From: Neobacillus sp. SuZ13 | GTDB lineage: Bacteria > Bacillota > Bacilli > Bacillales > Cytobacillaceae | Direction: 5' to 3' | Assembly: GCF_030123365.1 (NCBI RefSeq) | Contig: NZ_CP126107.1 | Coordinates: 4,053,501-4,117,500, forward strand | Length of the DNA: 64,000 nt | Part shown: positions 52,119-61,562 of the stretch, piece after piece | Numbering within the stretch: the stretch's first letter is position 1 | Layout of the letters: each line of letters starts with the position of its first letter | The notes under the pieces: generated by a model | Database searches by the model: none | Seen by the model: the letters and a program-made list of their open reading frames with translations, nothing else | Told to the model about the DNA's origin: nothing | Program-made: the position numbers and the translations under genes

Positions 52119-53513
52119 TTATTCAATAATTTTTTTCAATTTATATTGTAGTGTTTGTCTAGGAATTTCTAAAAGCTTTGCTGCTTGGTTAATATTCCCT
52201 GCAGATAATTCAAGGGCGTTCATGATCAGATTCTTCTCTAATTTTTCGATATTTTTCCTTAATGATAGATTGTCTAGTTCGCCGCGGTTACTTATGGCTG
52301 TGCTTGAAAGATGTTTTAATAAACTCGGTAAATCTTCATATCTCAACTGCCCTGCTTCACAAACATTCATCATATATTCAATGGTATGTTTTAATTCCCG
52401 CACATTCCCTGGCCATTGATAATTCGTCAAAAAGAGTCCCAGTTTTTTCTCATATCCTATTATATTTTTGTGGAGTTTTTGATTAAATTCATTGATAAAA
52501 TGTTCTGTAATAAAAGGAATATCCTCTTTTCGTTCCCTCAAAGGGATAAGTGAAAAGGTAAAGACATTCAATCTGTAGTAAAGGTCAGCTCTAAGTGTAT
52601 GCTCTTGGAGAGCACTGCTAGGGGATACATTCATGGCAGCAATCACTCGTACATCTACAGAAATACTTTGTGAGCTTCCGACCCTCCGTACCATCCCATC
52701 TTCTAGAACCCGTAATAGCTTCGCCTGGAGCTCAATCGGCATCGTATGTAATTCATCCAAAAATAATGAACCACCATCTGCCAGTTCAAATAACCCTTTA
52801 CGATCAACGGCACCGGTATAACTTCCTTTTGCCGTGCCAAAAAGGATACTTTCTAATAGTGTTTCAGGGATGGCTGCACAGTTTTGGGCAATAAATGGTT
52901 CATTTGAGCGATGGGATTCATGATGCACGCCTTGTACAAATAATTCTTTCCCTGTACCCGACTCACCATAGACAAGAATAGGAGCATCTGATTTTGCCAG
53001 TTTCTTAGCCTCATTTTTCATCTTTTGAAAAGCTGGATTCAAAGTCAATAGATCATTTAATGTATAAGTGACTTGTTTTGATGTCTTCTTCCTACTGTTT
53101 TTATTCAACCCTTTTTGTAAATCTAATAATCGTTCCGCGAGCAGTTTCATTCGGGAATAATCTTTGGCGATTTCAACCGCGCCAATGATTTCATTGCCAA
53201 GAAAGATCGGCAAAGTTGTATTAATGGTATCGATTCTTGTCCCATGCAAGTTCATATAGACCTGTGTTTGATTGTAAATGGGCTTGCCTGTTTTAATTAC
53301 TTTTAGCAAGGTACTCGACTTTTCAGTAAGGGAGGGAAAGACGTCAAGTAAATACTTTCCCTGAACTTCCTTCACGTCCATGCCATCGTGAATGGCTGCT
53401 ACTTCATTGTAAAAAATGGTTTTCCCCTCTGTATTAACAACATGAATTCCTTCATCAATGCCCTTTAGAATAGCGGTTAGAACTTCTTGTGTTAAAGTGG
53501 TTAACAACACCAT
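52119..53513 (-). CDS. Sigma-54-dependent transcription activator
   Basis: A 464-aa enhancer-binding protein. It has an N-terminal PAS sensor (about residues 10-120), an AAA+ domain with GESGTGKE, the GAxTGA loop read as GSYTGA, and DELHTMP as Walker B. A Fis-type helix-turn-helix is at the C terminus (GNINQAAKLLEIPRQTLQYKL). Its gene precedes kamA with the sigma-54 promoter between them, so it likely activates kamA and perhaps yokU. The ATG at 53513 is 10 bases after AAGGG. The GAFTGA phenylalanine is tyrosine here, which occurs in some family members. Confidence 0.9.
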   Translation of the reverse strand: MVLLTTLTQEVLTAILKGIDEGIHVVNTEGKTIFYNEVAAIHDGMDVKEVQGKYLLDVFPSLTEKSSTLLKVIKTGKPIYNQTQVYMNLHGTRIDTINTTLPIFLGNEIIGAVEIAKDYSRMKLLAERLLDLQKGLNKNSRKKTSKQVTYTLNDLLTLNPAFQKMKNEAKKLAKSDAPILVYGESGTGKELFVQGVHHESHRSNEPFIAQNCAAIPETLLESILFGTAKGSYTGAVDRKGLFELADGGSLFLDELHTMPIELQAKLLRVLEDGMVRRVGSSQSISVDVRVIAAMNVSPSSALQEHTLRADLYYRLNVFTFSLIPLRERKEDIPFITEHFINEFNQKLHKNIIGYEKKLGLFLTNYQWPGNVRELKHTIEYMMNVCEAGQLRYEDLPSLLKHLSSTAISNRGELDNLSLRKNIEKLEKNLIMNALELSAGNINQAAKLLEIPRQTLQYKLKKIIE

Positions 53514-53576
53514 TCCATCACTACCCTTCATTCTCAACTTACAGATGCCGAAATCTTGGCACTAGGAGCCGGATTT

Positions 53577-54431
53577 TTAGCAGTTTGCCAGATTTTTTAC
53601 CCACATATTCATATTTTCCAACTTATCATAGATAAAACAATTATTCATAAACCTCCCCCGGTAAGAATAGCCTAACTGAAATAAGACGGCATTCATCCCA
53701 AAGGATAATGACCTGGCAATGGAATAGGCACAATAAATTCCCTTCCTTTGCAATTCCCCTTCCAGTTCCTGGAGAATAATTTTCATCAGCCCGTATTTTC
53801 GATGTTCTTTCAATGTAGCACAATCCGTTAATTCTGCGTTTTTATAAAGAGAATTAACTTCAGCAGAAGCAGCACTAACTATTTTTCCTGAGTGGAAGAA
53901 AGTGTAATAAATTGTTCCTTCCTTCATGGTCTTTTTAATATATTCCGGCTCATGCAATGGAGTTGGATAAATTTGAAACACCTGCCTGTACAGTGCGGCA
54001 AGTTCCTTGGCGCAACTGTCATCAGCCTTTCTTAATTCATACTCTTTCGGTGGAAATGCCTTTTGAACGCTAGTGTCTAATTGATAAATACTATGGATCA
54101 TCCCATCCTCAATCACCCAATGATCATTATTTTTACGCTCAAGGGTATAAAACTTTGAAAAAAAATAGGCATCCGAGCCAAGAAAATAACGGTCTACTAC
54201 GGCTTCTGGCTGAAGACCTTCTTCCAAGAAAGTGAAGTAATCTTCACGGCGGACTTTAATAATTAATTTTTCAGCCTTGTGTTTTAAGACGAGTTCTTCG
54301 GCCTTCTCCATCAACAATTTTGTATTGCCACGATAATCATCAATACGAATACGTTTATTAAATGGATCAAGATAAACTTCGAGGAAATAATAATCCTCCT
54401 CTAGAAAAATAGTGGATGCCGTTTGATTCAT
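53577..54431 (-). CDS. yodP: Beta-lysine N6-acetyltransferase (YodP/AblB type)
   Basis: A 284-aa GNAT protein. The acetyltransferase domain is C-terminal (about residues 130-275), with the acetyl-CoA region ATLKEHRKYGLMKIILQELE and the last strand YCAYSIARSLSFGMNAVLFQLGY. B. subtilis YodP and archaeal AblB acetylate beta-lysine, the KamA product. The ATG at 54431 follows GAGGTGAGTGCA. It has its own promoter region, because a strong terminator separates it from yodQ. Confidence 0.88.
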   Translation of the reverse strand: MNQTASTIFLEEDYYFLEVYLDPFNKRIRIDDYRGNTKLLMEKAEELVLKHKAEKLIIKVRREDYFTFLEEGLQPEAVVDRYFLGSDAYFFSKFYTLERKNNDHWVIEDGMIHSIYQLDTSVQKAFPPKEYELRKADDSCAKELAALYRQVFQIYPTPLHEPEYIKKTMKEGTIYYTFFHSGKIVSAASAEVNSLYKNAELTDCATLKEHRKYGLMKIILQELEGELQRKGIYCAYSIARSLSFGMNAVLFQLGYSYRGRFMNNCFIYDKLENMNMWVKNLANC

Positions 54432-54470
54432 TGCACTCACCTCATTTCGATTATTTTTCTAGCAATTTGA

Positions 54471-54505
54471 AGAAATGTCTGGCCCTTGATAAGCCAGACA
54501 TTTCT
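54471..54505 (-). terminator. Terminator of the yodT-yodQ operon
   Basis: AGAAATGTCTGGC pairs perfectly with GCCAGACATTTCT around a 9-nt loop. No long T run follows, but the stem is strong. Confidence 0.7.
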
Positions 54506-54555
54506 ATATCAATTATGACAATTATATGATTAATAAATAGGAAAAATTTTGCTAT

Positions 54556-55824
54556 TTATTCTGCAACCTCACACCATTTTAATAGTGTTAACGCGATAAT
54601 CTCACTTGCCACAAACATATCCTCGAGAACAATATGCTCATTAGCATCGTGAGCAGTCTCAGTTATACCCGGACCGAATACCACCACGGGAGTATTCCCA
54701 ATCGTTGAAAGAATACCTCCATCTGTCCCCCATGGGCTTGCCTCGATGATTGGGCTATCTCCCTTAACTTCTATAAAACTCTTTGTCAATTCAGCCATCA
54801 AAGGATGATCATTTTCAAGACTTCCTGGCAGCCATCTTCCACCAAACCATTCTAATTTAAGTGGATTCTCATGCAGCCACTCGTCATGATCACCTAAATC
54901 ACGCAAGCATTTTTCCATCTCCTGCTGTGCAGATTGAATTGTTTCCTCCGGAGAAACGCCCATCCTGCCTTCAATCACTGCGGTGTCAGGCACCGAAGAA
55001 GGCCATTCGCCGCTCGTAAGTTTTCCGATATTAATGGGTATTGGGATGGGGATTTTGTCAAAGAGTGGATCTGTCATTCTGGCATTTCTATCTTTCTCTA
55101 ATTGTTGTAATCTTTGAATGACTATGAGCGCTTTTTCAATCGCGCTGATTCCTTTGTACCTCGTACCTCCGTGTGCTGCCCTGCCTTTGATCGTTATTCT
55201 AAACCACATGGACCCCTGTTGCTTCGGAAATATTCGCAGATTTGTCGGTTCAGGAATAATGGCCCCATCCGCATGATAGCCTCTTAGAACAGCTGCAAGG
55301 GTACCAGCCCCGCCGCTTTCTTCTTCTATTACACTTTGAAAAATCACATCACCTTTCAGTTTGATTCCATTCGCAATTAATGACTCCATCGCCATTAATA
55401 ACGCTGCGTTGCCGCCTTTCATATCTGTTGCGCCTCTTCCGTACAGCTTGCCACACTCAATTATCCCGCTAAATGGGTCATGGTTCCAACTTGACTCATC
55501 CCCAACTGGGACCACATCAATATGGCCATTTAAAATCATCGACTTGCCGCCGCCAGTCCCTTTTAACACAGCTACCAGATTGGGATTTCCTTCGAAACTC
55601 TTACGATCACAGCAATATGCTGAGTGAGATGTTAACTCATCACCGCCGATTTCCCAAATATCGAGGGTTAAGCCTAACTGTCTGCATTTTTCAATGATAA
55701 TCGCTTGTGTACTACTTTCGTTTCCCCGCGTACTATTTTCTCGTACCATAATTTGTAACAATCTCGCTCCACGAGCCCGATTCTCTTTAATCCAGTGTTT
55801 GATTCGCATTTCATCATTGTTCAA
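54556..55824 (-). CDS. yodQ: YodQ-like metallopeptidase/deacetylase (ArgE/DapE/ACY1 family)
   Basis: A 422-aa M20-family hydrolase. Metal ligands are in GHIDVVPVGD, GRGATDMKGG, EEESGGAGT and the late ETAHDANEH. The dimerisation domain lies in the middle. In the cluster it would remove the acetyl group or split an N-acyl intermediate of beta-lysine breakdown. The TTG at 55824 follows GAAGGAG with eight bases between; the GTG three codons before overlaps that site. It is the last gene of the yodT-yodS-yodR-yodQ operon. Confidence 0.88.
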   Translation of the reverse strand: MNNDEMRIKHWIKENRARGARLLQIMVRENSTRGNESSTQAIIIEKCRQLGLTLDIWEIGGDELTSHSAYCCDRKSFEGNPNLVAVLKGTGGGKSMILNGHIDVVPVGDESSWNHDPFSGIIECGKLYGRGATDMKGGNAALLMAMESLIANGIKLKGDVIFQSVIEEESGGAGTLAAVLRGYHADGAIIPEPTNLRIFPKQQGSMWFRITIKGRAAHGGTRYKGISAIEKALIVIQRLQQLEKDRNARMTDPLFDKIPIPIPINIGKLTSGEWPSSVPDTAVIEGRMGVSPEETIQSAQQEMEKCLRDLGDHDEWLHENPLKLEWFGGRWLPGSLENDHPLMAELTKSFIEVKGDSPIIEASPWGTDGGILSTIGNTPVVVFGPGITETAHDANEHIVLEDMFVASEIIALTLLKWCEVAE

Positions 55825-55852
55825 ACGATTCACTCCTTCAGAATGATTCTGC

Positions 55853-56518
55853 CTAGTATGGAATCATACGAACAGTTTCCCGTATTTTGAATTCGCAGCC
55901 AGTTTTATTGACAACTGTTTCTAAGCTATAAGGGGCAAATAACTCCGTTAAAAGTAAACCCTCTTCCGTTACCATGAAAACAGCTAGTTCAGTTATGATT
56001 AAATCTACACAAGCGGATGAAGTTAACGGTAATGTGCAAGAAGAAACAATTTTGGGATTCCCATGTTTATCACAGTGATTCATAACCACAATGACTTTTT
56101 TCGCTTTTTGTGCAAGTTCCATTGCTCCGCCCATTCCTGGAACTTTTTTCCCTGGGACAATCCAGTTCGCAATGTCTCCGCTATTACTTACCTGAAGCGA
56201 TCCTAATATGGTTATATCCACTCTGCCGCGGCGAATTATTCCAAATGAAATCGCACTGTCACAATAAGACCCGCCCTTATTCAAGGTAACTGGAAATCCT
56301 CCAGCATTACATAAATTTTCATCTTCTTCACCCTTACTAGGGCTGGGACCCATCCCAGTAATACCGTTTTCCGCATGAAACATCACTTTTGTCTCGCTTG
56401 AAAGATGGTTCGGAACGAGCGATGGAATCCCTATTCCTAAGTTGACAACCATACCGGAATGAATTTCTTCTGCGGCTCGTTTAGCCATTTGATTTCGAAC
56501 ATCTACTCCCATGCCCAT
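55853..56518 (-). CDS. yodR: 3-oxoacid CoA-transferase, subunit B (YodR)
   Basis: A 221-aa CoA-transferase beta chain. It carries the catalytic glutamate in FHAENGITGMG (the SENG region of the family) and the late motif VDLIITELAVF. It overlaps the end of the subunit A gene by 16 bp, so the subunits are translated together. It transfers CoA from succinyl-CoA or acetyl-CoA to an organic acid made from beta-lysine. The exact start among three close codons is uncertain. Confidence 0.9.
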   Translation of the reverse strand: MGMGVDVRNQMAKRAAEEIHSGMVVNLGIGIPSLVPNHLSSETKVMFHAENGITGMGPSPSKGEEDENLCNAGGFPVTLNKGGSYCDSAISFGIIRRGRVDITILGSLQVSNSGDIANWIVPGKKVPGMGGAMELAQKAKKVIVVMNHCDKHGNPKIVSSCTLPLTSSACVDLIITELAVFMVTEEGLLLTELFAPYSLETVVNKTGCEFKIRETVRMIPY

Positions 56519-57195
56519 TTCCAATTGACCCCTTTCGATAAAATTACATAATCCACAAACACTCCTGGAGTTATGATTGCGTCGGGGTCAAGATTGCCAA
56601 GCGGGACAATTTCTTCTACTTCCGCAATCGTGATATCCCCTGCCATAGCAACAAGCGGATTGGTATTGCGGGCACTTTTGTCATAAATTAAATTCCCATA
56701 CTCATCGGCCTTTTTTGCATAAACAATGGACACCTCGGCAGTTAGGGCCGTTTCAAGCAAATACCTCTTATCTGCTAAAGAAATATACGGTTTGCCTTTC
56801 ATAACTAATTCATTATCCATGCCGATATCAGATAGAATCGCAGGCAGGCCGACACCGCCGGCACGGATTCTTTCAGCTAATATCCCTTGTGGTGAAAATT
56901 CGACCTCTAGTTTTCCTTCATGCATCAATTGTCCTGCAAATGGATTGGAACCGATATGAGAGGCGATGACTTTCGATGCTCGTTGTTGGCTGACTAATTT
57001 TCCAATGCCAATATGCGGGAATCCCGTGTCGTTCCCTATTAACGTAAGATCACGAACTCCTTTTGCAAGAATGCCATCAATTATGTCTGGAGGGGAGCCG
57101 ACCCCGCCAAACCCGCCAAACATCAATGTCATTCCATCATGGAAATATTCCATGACTGCTTCTAATGTAGTCACCTTTCTAAAAGGATTTTCCAT
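56503..57195 (-). CDS. yodS: 3-oxoacid CoA-transferase, subunit A (YodS)
   Basis: A 230-aa CoA-transferase alpha chain with the glycine motif MFGGFGGVGSPP at about residues 25-36 and the family segment RIRAGGVGLPAILSDIG. The start follows AAGAGAGGGGGGAACTGAA. It lies 22 bp behind yodT and overlaps yodR, the same order as in B. subtilis (read on its own strand). The two subunits form one enzyme. Confidence 0.92.
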   Translation of the reverse strand: MENPFRKVTTLEAVMEYFHDGMTLMFGGFGGVGSPPDIIDGILAKGVRDLTLIGNDTGFPHIGIGKLVSQQRASKVIASHIGSNPFAGQLMHEGKLEVEFSPQGILAERIRAGGVGLPAILSDIGMDNELVMKGKPYISLADKRYLLETALTAEVSIVYAKKADEYGNLIYDKSARNTNPLVAMAGDITIAEVEEIVPLGNLDPDAIITPGVFVDYVILSKGVNWKWAWE

Positions 57196-57217
57196 TTCAG
57201 TTCCCCCCTCTCTTCAT

Positions 57218-58552
57218 TCATTGTGTTGACTCTGAAAAGTCTTTAAATGTTTCTATTAGTAACTGGACTAGTTCATCCATCTCTTTTAATGTAATGGTTA
57301 GTGGTGGGGAAATAATAATTGAGTCACCATTAATTCCATCCACTCCTGCACCAGCAGGATAAACAATCAGCCCTTTTTCCTTGGCCAGTTCAACCATTCT
57401 TTGTGTGACATGCGCTTTTCGAGGGAATGGTGTTTTGGTTGCAGAATCCTGGACAAACTCAATTCCTAGCAATAACCCTTTGCCACGGACATCACCAATA
57501 AACGAGTAGTGTTGCTTTAAATTTTCAAGCTGGCTACGTAAATAATTCCCTTTATGTTCAACCTCCTGAATAATATTGTTTTTTTCTAAGAATTGAAGGA
57601 CCGCCAAAGCAGCCGCACATGCCTGCGGATTCGCACTCAAAGTATGACCGCTCATTACAGCCTTGGTACCAGCCAATATCGGTTCGATGACTTTTTCACT
57701 TGCGATAGCTGCTGCTATCGGTGCATACCCCGCACCCATCCCTTTTCCTAATGCAACAATATCAGGGGTGATTCCCCATTGTTCACAAGCCAGCATGGTA
57801 CCAGTTCGGCCACAGCCAGTCATGACTTCATCGGCGATAAAAAGGATGTCATGATCCTCACAAATTTGCTTTAAGACCTTGTAATAACCAGGGGGTGGGG
57901 CTATGGCTCCTCCTGCAGCGCCAATCACTGGTTCAGCGATAAAAGCAGCGATTTGATTGGGGCCGATCCGATTGATCGCCGTTTCCAACTCATGAGCACA
58001 TAAGTAATTACAACTTGTTGACTCGAGGTTATATGGGCAACGATAGCAATATGGGGGATGAATAACTGGGAAATCCTCTAAAAGTGGAACAAATCTTGCT
58101 CTCCTTGCTGTATGCCCTGACATGGATAGTGCTCCTAGGGTTATCCCGTGGTAGCTCACCCATCTTGAAAGCACCTTAGATTTCGATTGCACCCCCTTTT
58201 CCTGCCAATATTGAATCGCCATTTTCATCGCCGTTTCAGTAGCCTCAGAACCACTGTTCACGAAGAAGCACCAATTTAGATCTCCAGGAAGCATATCTGC
58301 CATTTTTAACGCTAAATTCTCCGCTGCCTCACTCGTAAATTGGGAGCGATACACAAAGGAAACTTTTTTTGCCTGTTCATTCATCGCTTCAATAATTTCT
58401 GGTACACCATGACCAATATTGGCTGTTACCGCACCGGAAGCAGCATCTAGATACTTTTTTCCATCCATATCAAATAAATAACTTCCTTGGCCATAGTCAA
58501 TGACGGGATAAATGTCATCGAGCATTGGCTTTATGAGAAAAGAATGATCCAA
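57218..58552 (-). CDS. yodT: Class III aminotransferase (YodT)
   Basis: A 444-aa PLP-dependent aminotransferase of the omega-amino acid group. The PLP aspartate is in FIADEVMTG and the PLP lysine in VALGKGMGAGYAP. CCFF-like and SGSEATETA motifs line the active site (WCFFVNSGSEATETAMK). In the cluster it probably transaminates acetyl-beta-lysine. The TTG start follows AAAGGAAGTGAATCCCT. It is the first gene of the operon with yodS, yodR and yodQ. Confidence 0.92.
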   Translation of the reverse strand: MDHSFLIKPMLDDIYPVIDYGQGSYLFDMDGKKYLDAASGAVTANIGHGVPEIIEAMNEQAKKVSFVYRSQFTSEAAENLALKMADMLPGDLNWCFFVNSGSEATETAMKMAIQYWQEKGVQSKSKVLSRWVSYHGITLGALSMSGHTARRARFVPLLEDFPVIHPPYCYRCPYNLESTSCNYLCAHELETAINRIGPNQIAAFIAEPVIGAAGGAIAPPPGYYKVLKQICEDHDILFIADEVMTGCGRTGTMLACEQWGITPDIVALGKGMGAGYAPIAAAIASEKVIEPILAGTKAVMSGHTLSANPQACAAALAVLQFLEKNNIIQEVEHKGNYLRSQLENLKQHYSFIGDVRGKGLLLGIEFVQDSATKTPFPRKAHVTQRMVELAKEKGLIVYPAGAGVDGINGDSIIISPPLTITLKEMDELVQLLIETFKDFSESTQ

Positions 58553-58733
58553 AGGGATTCACTTCCTTTTTAAATTAGGCAGTCCTTATAGAAATTGTAT
58601 GAATGGTTTATATGTTTCTTTCGTGTTATTTACAAAGAAAAGAGGATGCCAAGACAGTTAAATGAAAGGAAACTTTTACATTTCATAGTGATTCATATAA
58701 AATTACTCTTAGAATACAGAAGGAATGGATCCG

Positions 58734-60095
58734 ATGAGCGCAATCAAAAAAATAAAGTTAAAAACAAAAGAGATTTCGACGGTACAATTAATTGTTATTT
58801 TTTATTTATCTGCTTTAGTCATTTCGACACTACTATTAAAAATCCCGATGGCCCACCGCGAGGATGTTACACTCAGTTTTATTGATGCCATGTTTACCTC
58901 GGCTAGTGCGATAAGTGTTACCGGGTTAAGTGTGATTTCCATTAAAGATACTTTTAGCAACTTTGGTATCTTTCTCTTATGCTTAATTCTCCAATTGGGT
59001 GGATTAGGGGTCATGTCTTTAAGTACATTCCTCTGGATTATGCTTGGCAAAAAGGTAGGCTTAAAAGAACGACAATTGATTATGATTGATCAAAATCAAT
59101 CGAAACTCTCTGGACTGGTTCAATTGGCAAAACGAATATTAATTATTTTTATCTCGTTTGAATTTGTGGGTGGAATCATACTAGGGATTCGTTTTTTGAA
59201 TTATTACGAAGGAATATTATCTGCATTTAAACATGGATTTTTCGCATCAATCAGCGCCACGACCAATGCGGGATTTGATTTGACGGATGAGTCACTCAGT
59301 CCATTTAGCGGTGATTATTATGTACAGTCGGTTATCATTGTATTGATGATAGTGGGAGCGATTGGCTTTCCAGTGATGGTGGAGGTTTATGAATTCTTAA
59401 TAAACTTTAATAAGAGGAAGAAATTTCATTTCACTTTATATACAAAGTTAACAACCATAACGTTTGTCCTTCTTACCGTAGTAGGAGCCTTATTTATCTA
59501 TATATTTGATAGTCAACACTTTTTTACGAATAAAAGTTGGCATCAATCCTTTTTCTACTCGTTATTTAATTCGGTGACAACCAAAAGTGCGGGCTTAGCA
59601 ACCATGAATATTAATGACTTTACACCGAGCAACCAACTGTTCTTATCCATATTAATGTTCATTGGCGGCTCCCCTAGTAGTGCAAGCGGCGGAATCCGAA
59701 CGACTACGTTTGCGATTATCATTTTAGCCATTGTATTTTATGCTCAAGGAAAAAGTTCAATCAAGATCTTTAGACGTGAGTTGCTAAGTGAGGATGTGCT
59801 GAAATCCTTTATTGTCATCACGACAGGTGCGCTATTATGTTTATTTTCCATTTTAGTATTATCGATTACTGAAAACGGCACTGTTCTTGAAGTCATCTTC
59901 GAGGTTTCGTCTGCTTTCGGGACAAATGGTTTATCACTGGGGTTAACACCTCGACTATCTACCTTTGGACAAATTCTTATTATTATCCTTATGTTTATTG
60001 GGAGAGTCGGAATTGTTACTTGTTTACTCATTTTAAGAGGCAAAGGCAGTAAGGAAAAGATCAAATATCCGAAGGAAAAAGTAACGATTGGGTAA
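58734..60095 (+). CDS. Potassium uptake channel subunit KtrB/KtrD
   Basis: A 453-aa TrkH-type membrane protein. The four pore loops with selectivity glycines are visible: SVTGLS, TTNAGFD, TKSAGLA and FGTNGLS. The gate loop FIGGSPSSASGGIRTTT is typical of Ktr. About ten hydrophobic segments are seen. It would pair with a KtrA/KtrC regulator, which is not in the window. The ATG at 58734 is nine bases after AAGGA; the ATG at 58725 touches that site. No c-di-AMP riboswitch is seen in the short upstream region. Confidence 0.92.
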   Translation: MSAIKKIKLKTKEISTVQLIVIFYLSALVISTLLLKIPMAHREDVTLSFIDAMFTSASAISVTGLSVISIKDTFSNFGIFLLCLILQLGGLGVMSLSTFLWIMLGKKVGLKERQLIMIDQNQSKLSGLVQLAKRILIIFISFEFVGGIILGIRFLNYYEGILSAFKHGFFASISATTNAGFDLTDESLSPFSGDYYVQSVIIVLMIVGAIGFPVMVEVYEFLINFNKRKKFHFTLYTKLTTITFVLLTVVGALFIYIFDSQHFFTNKSWHQSFFYSLFNSVTTKSAGLATMNINDFTPSNQLFLSILMFIGGSPSSASGGIRTTTFAIIILAIVFYAQGKSSIKIFRRELLSEDVLKSFIVITTGALLCLFSILVLSITENGTVLEVIFEVSSAFGTNGLSLGLTPRLSTFGQILIIILMFIGRVGIVTCLLILRGKGSKEKIKYPKEKVTIG

Positions 60096-60101
60096 ATACA
60101 T

Positions 60102-60139
60102 ACAGGAATGGAGGGCTTTTTGCTCCTCCATTTTTTTGT
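60102..60139 (+). terminator. Terminator of the Ktr gene
   Basis: AATGGAGG and CCTCCATT pair and are followed by TTTTTT. Confidence 0.85.
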
Positions 60140-60160
60140 GAAAATAACCATCAAAAATAG

Positions 60161-60190
60161 AAAATGGCTGACTCGATATGAGTCAGCCTC
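60161..60190 (-). terminator. Terminator of the YjcZ-like gene
   Basis: GGCTGACTC-GATAT-GAGTCAGCC with ATTTTCTATTTTT following on the minus strand. Confidence 0.8.
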
Positions 60191-60200
60191 TAGTCCACTA

Positions 60201-60359
60201 TTAACAGCCCCAGCTTGCTCCGATAATGATCAATAGGATAAAGAGGACGACAATTAACGCAAATCCACCGCCGATTCCGCAGCCTCCTACTGGATATGCA
60301 GGGTATCCACAACCAACACCACAACCACCAAAACCAAAACCACCATGTCCGTAATACAT
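60201..60359 (-). CDS. YjcZ-like sporulation peptide
   Basis: A 52-aa peptide. A Gly/Cys/Tyr-rich N-terminal half (MYYGHGGFGFGGCGVGCGYP) is followed by the hydrophobic helix FALIVVLFILLIIIGASWGC. This is the YjcZ/YrpG-type small membrane protein widespread in sporulating Bacillaceae. GAGGAG lies nine bases before the chosen ATG. A second ATG two codons earlier is too close. Confidence 0.85.
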   Translation of the reverse strand: MYYGHGGFGFGGCGVGCGYPAYPVGGCGIGGGFALIVVLFILLIIIGASWGC

Positions 60360-60478
60360 GCACATTCACTCCTCGCGAAATTGTTTCTTAACACTGATAC
60401 AATATGTAGTAGGTACTTGACCCGCATGTGCATTCGCCTATATTATGTAAGACAATGATAAAAATTGTAGGTGAATCG

Positions 60479-61069
60479 ATGAAATCAATAGCGAAAAATT
60501 TTATTAACGGCATTTTAACGATTGTCCCTATTATCCTCGTGGTCTATGTCATTTACAAAACCTTTCTATTTTTAGACGGTTTACTGGGTAATACGCTGAG
60601 GCCGTATTTAAAGGAGGATTACATCCCTGGCATTGGATTACTGTCAACCCTTATATTAATTACAGTATTGGGCTGGCTGTCTACGAAATATATCTCAGGA
60701 AAGATTATCAGGTTAATTGATAGGCTCCTCGAAAAGATTCCTGTTGTTAAAACGATCTATTCCGTTATTAAAGACACTGTTCAATCCTTTCTTGGCGAGA
60801 AAAAGTCTTTTTCCAAAGTTGCTCTTGTCGTCATTCCAGGAACCGAGATGCGGAGTCTCGGATTTATCACCTCGGAACAATTAGAGGACTTTTATTCTCC
60901 CTTAAAAGATCATGTGGCCGTATATATTCCACAAACCTTTCAAGTGGCCGGGTTCACGTTTTTAATTCCCAAGGAACAAGTCGAAATTATTGACGTTAAG
61001 CCCGAGGATGCGATGAAATTTATTCTCTCAGGCGGGATGACATCTACTTCTAAACAAAAAGCCAAATAG
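60479..61069 (+). CDS. DUF502 membrane protein
   Basis: A 196-aa protein of the DUF502 family. Two membrane helices near the N terminus (GILTIVPIILVVYVIYKT and GIGLLSTLILITVLGWLS) are followed by the conserved RLLEKIPVVKTIYSVIKDTVQSF and a soluble domain with VVIPGTEMRSLGFIT. The ATG at 60479 follows GTAGGTGAATCG; the earlier in-frame codon has no site. The function is not established. Confidence 0.88.
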   Translation: MKSIAKNFINGILTIVPIILVVYVIYKTFLFLDGLLGNTLRPYLKEDYIPGIGLLSTLILITVLGWLSTKYISGKIIRLIDRLLEKIPVVKTIYSVIKDTVQSFLGEKKSFSKVALVVIPGTEMRSLGFITSEQLEDFYSPLKDHVAVYIPQTFQVAGFTFLIPKEQVEIIDVKPEDAMKFILSGGMTSTSKQKAK

Positions 61070-61106
61070 GTCATCAGCCAGACCAATTATACTCCACTAA
61101 AATTGA

Positions 61107-61135
61107 AAAAGCCGCATAGTGCGGCTTTTATTTTG
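61107..61135. terminator. Bidirectional terminator
   Basis: AAAAAGCCGC-ATAGT-GCGGCTTTTA. Confidence 0.85.
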
Positions 61136-61562
61136 CTCCGAATAGCTTACTGAACTCCCCATACCCTTCTTCTTCAAGTTGATCCCTCGGAATAAAACGT
61201 AAGGCGGCAGAGTTGATACAATAACGTAAACCAGTCGGCGCTGGTCCGTCATTAAATACATGTCCTAAATGGGAATCGGCCGATTTACTTCTTACCTCGG
61301 TCCGCGTCATATAATGACTGAAATCAGCTTTCTCGATCACTTCTTCCTCTTGTATCGGTTTTGTAAAGCTCGGCCAACCGCAGCCAGCATCGAATTTATC
61401 CAATGAACTGAACAGTGGTTTCCCCGAGACAAGATCTACATAAATGCCCTCTCTTGTTTCATTCCAATATTCATTTCGAAACGGTGGTTCTGTGCCATTA
61501 TTTTGTGTAACTTCATATTGAATTGGTGTTAATTCCTTCTTTAATTGTTCTTTGTTTTTCAC
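61128..61562 (-). CDS. msrB: Peptide methionine-(R)-sulfoxide reductase
   Basis: Repairs R-sulfoxides of methionine in proteins. A 144-aa MsrB with GCGWPSF, HLGHVFNDGP and the catalytic cysteine in RYCINSAALRF. The paired zinc-binding CxxC motifs of some MsrB proteins are absent, as in B. subtilis MsrB. The GTG start overlaps the msrA stop codon (GTGA) and follows GGGGGAG, so it is translated together with msrA. Confidence 0.94.
   Translation of the reverse strand: MKNKEQLKKELTPIQYEVTQNNGTEPPFRNEYWNETREGIYVDLVSGKPLFSSLDKFDAGCGWPSFTKPIQEEEVIEKADFSHYMTRTEVRSKSADSHLGHVFNDGPAPTGLRYCINSAALRFIPRDQLEEEGYGEFSKLFGAK

Noticed and set aside
58595..58640. Sigma-E promoter before yodT
   Set aside because: A -10 like CATACAAT is present, but no -35 was found at 14-15 bp, so it is not listed.
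58553..58724. c-di-AMP (ydaO) riboswitch before the Ktr gene
   Set aside because: The interval is too short for the aptamer and a Ktr start region, and none of the conserved segments were seen.
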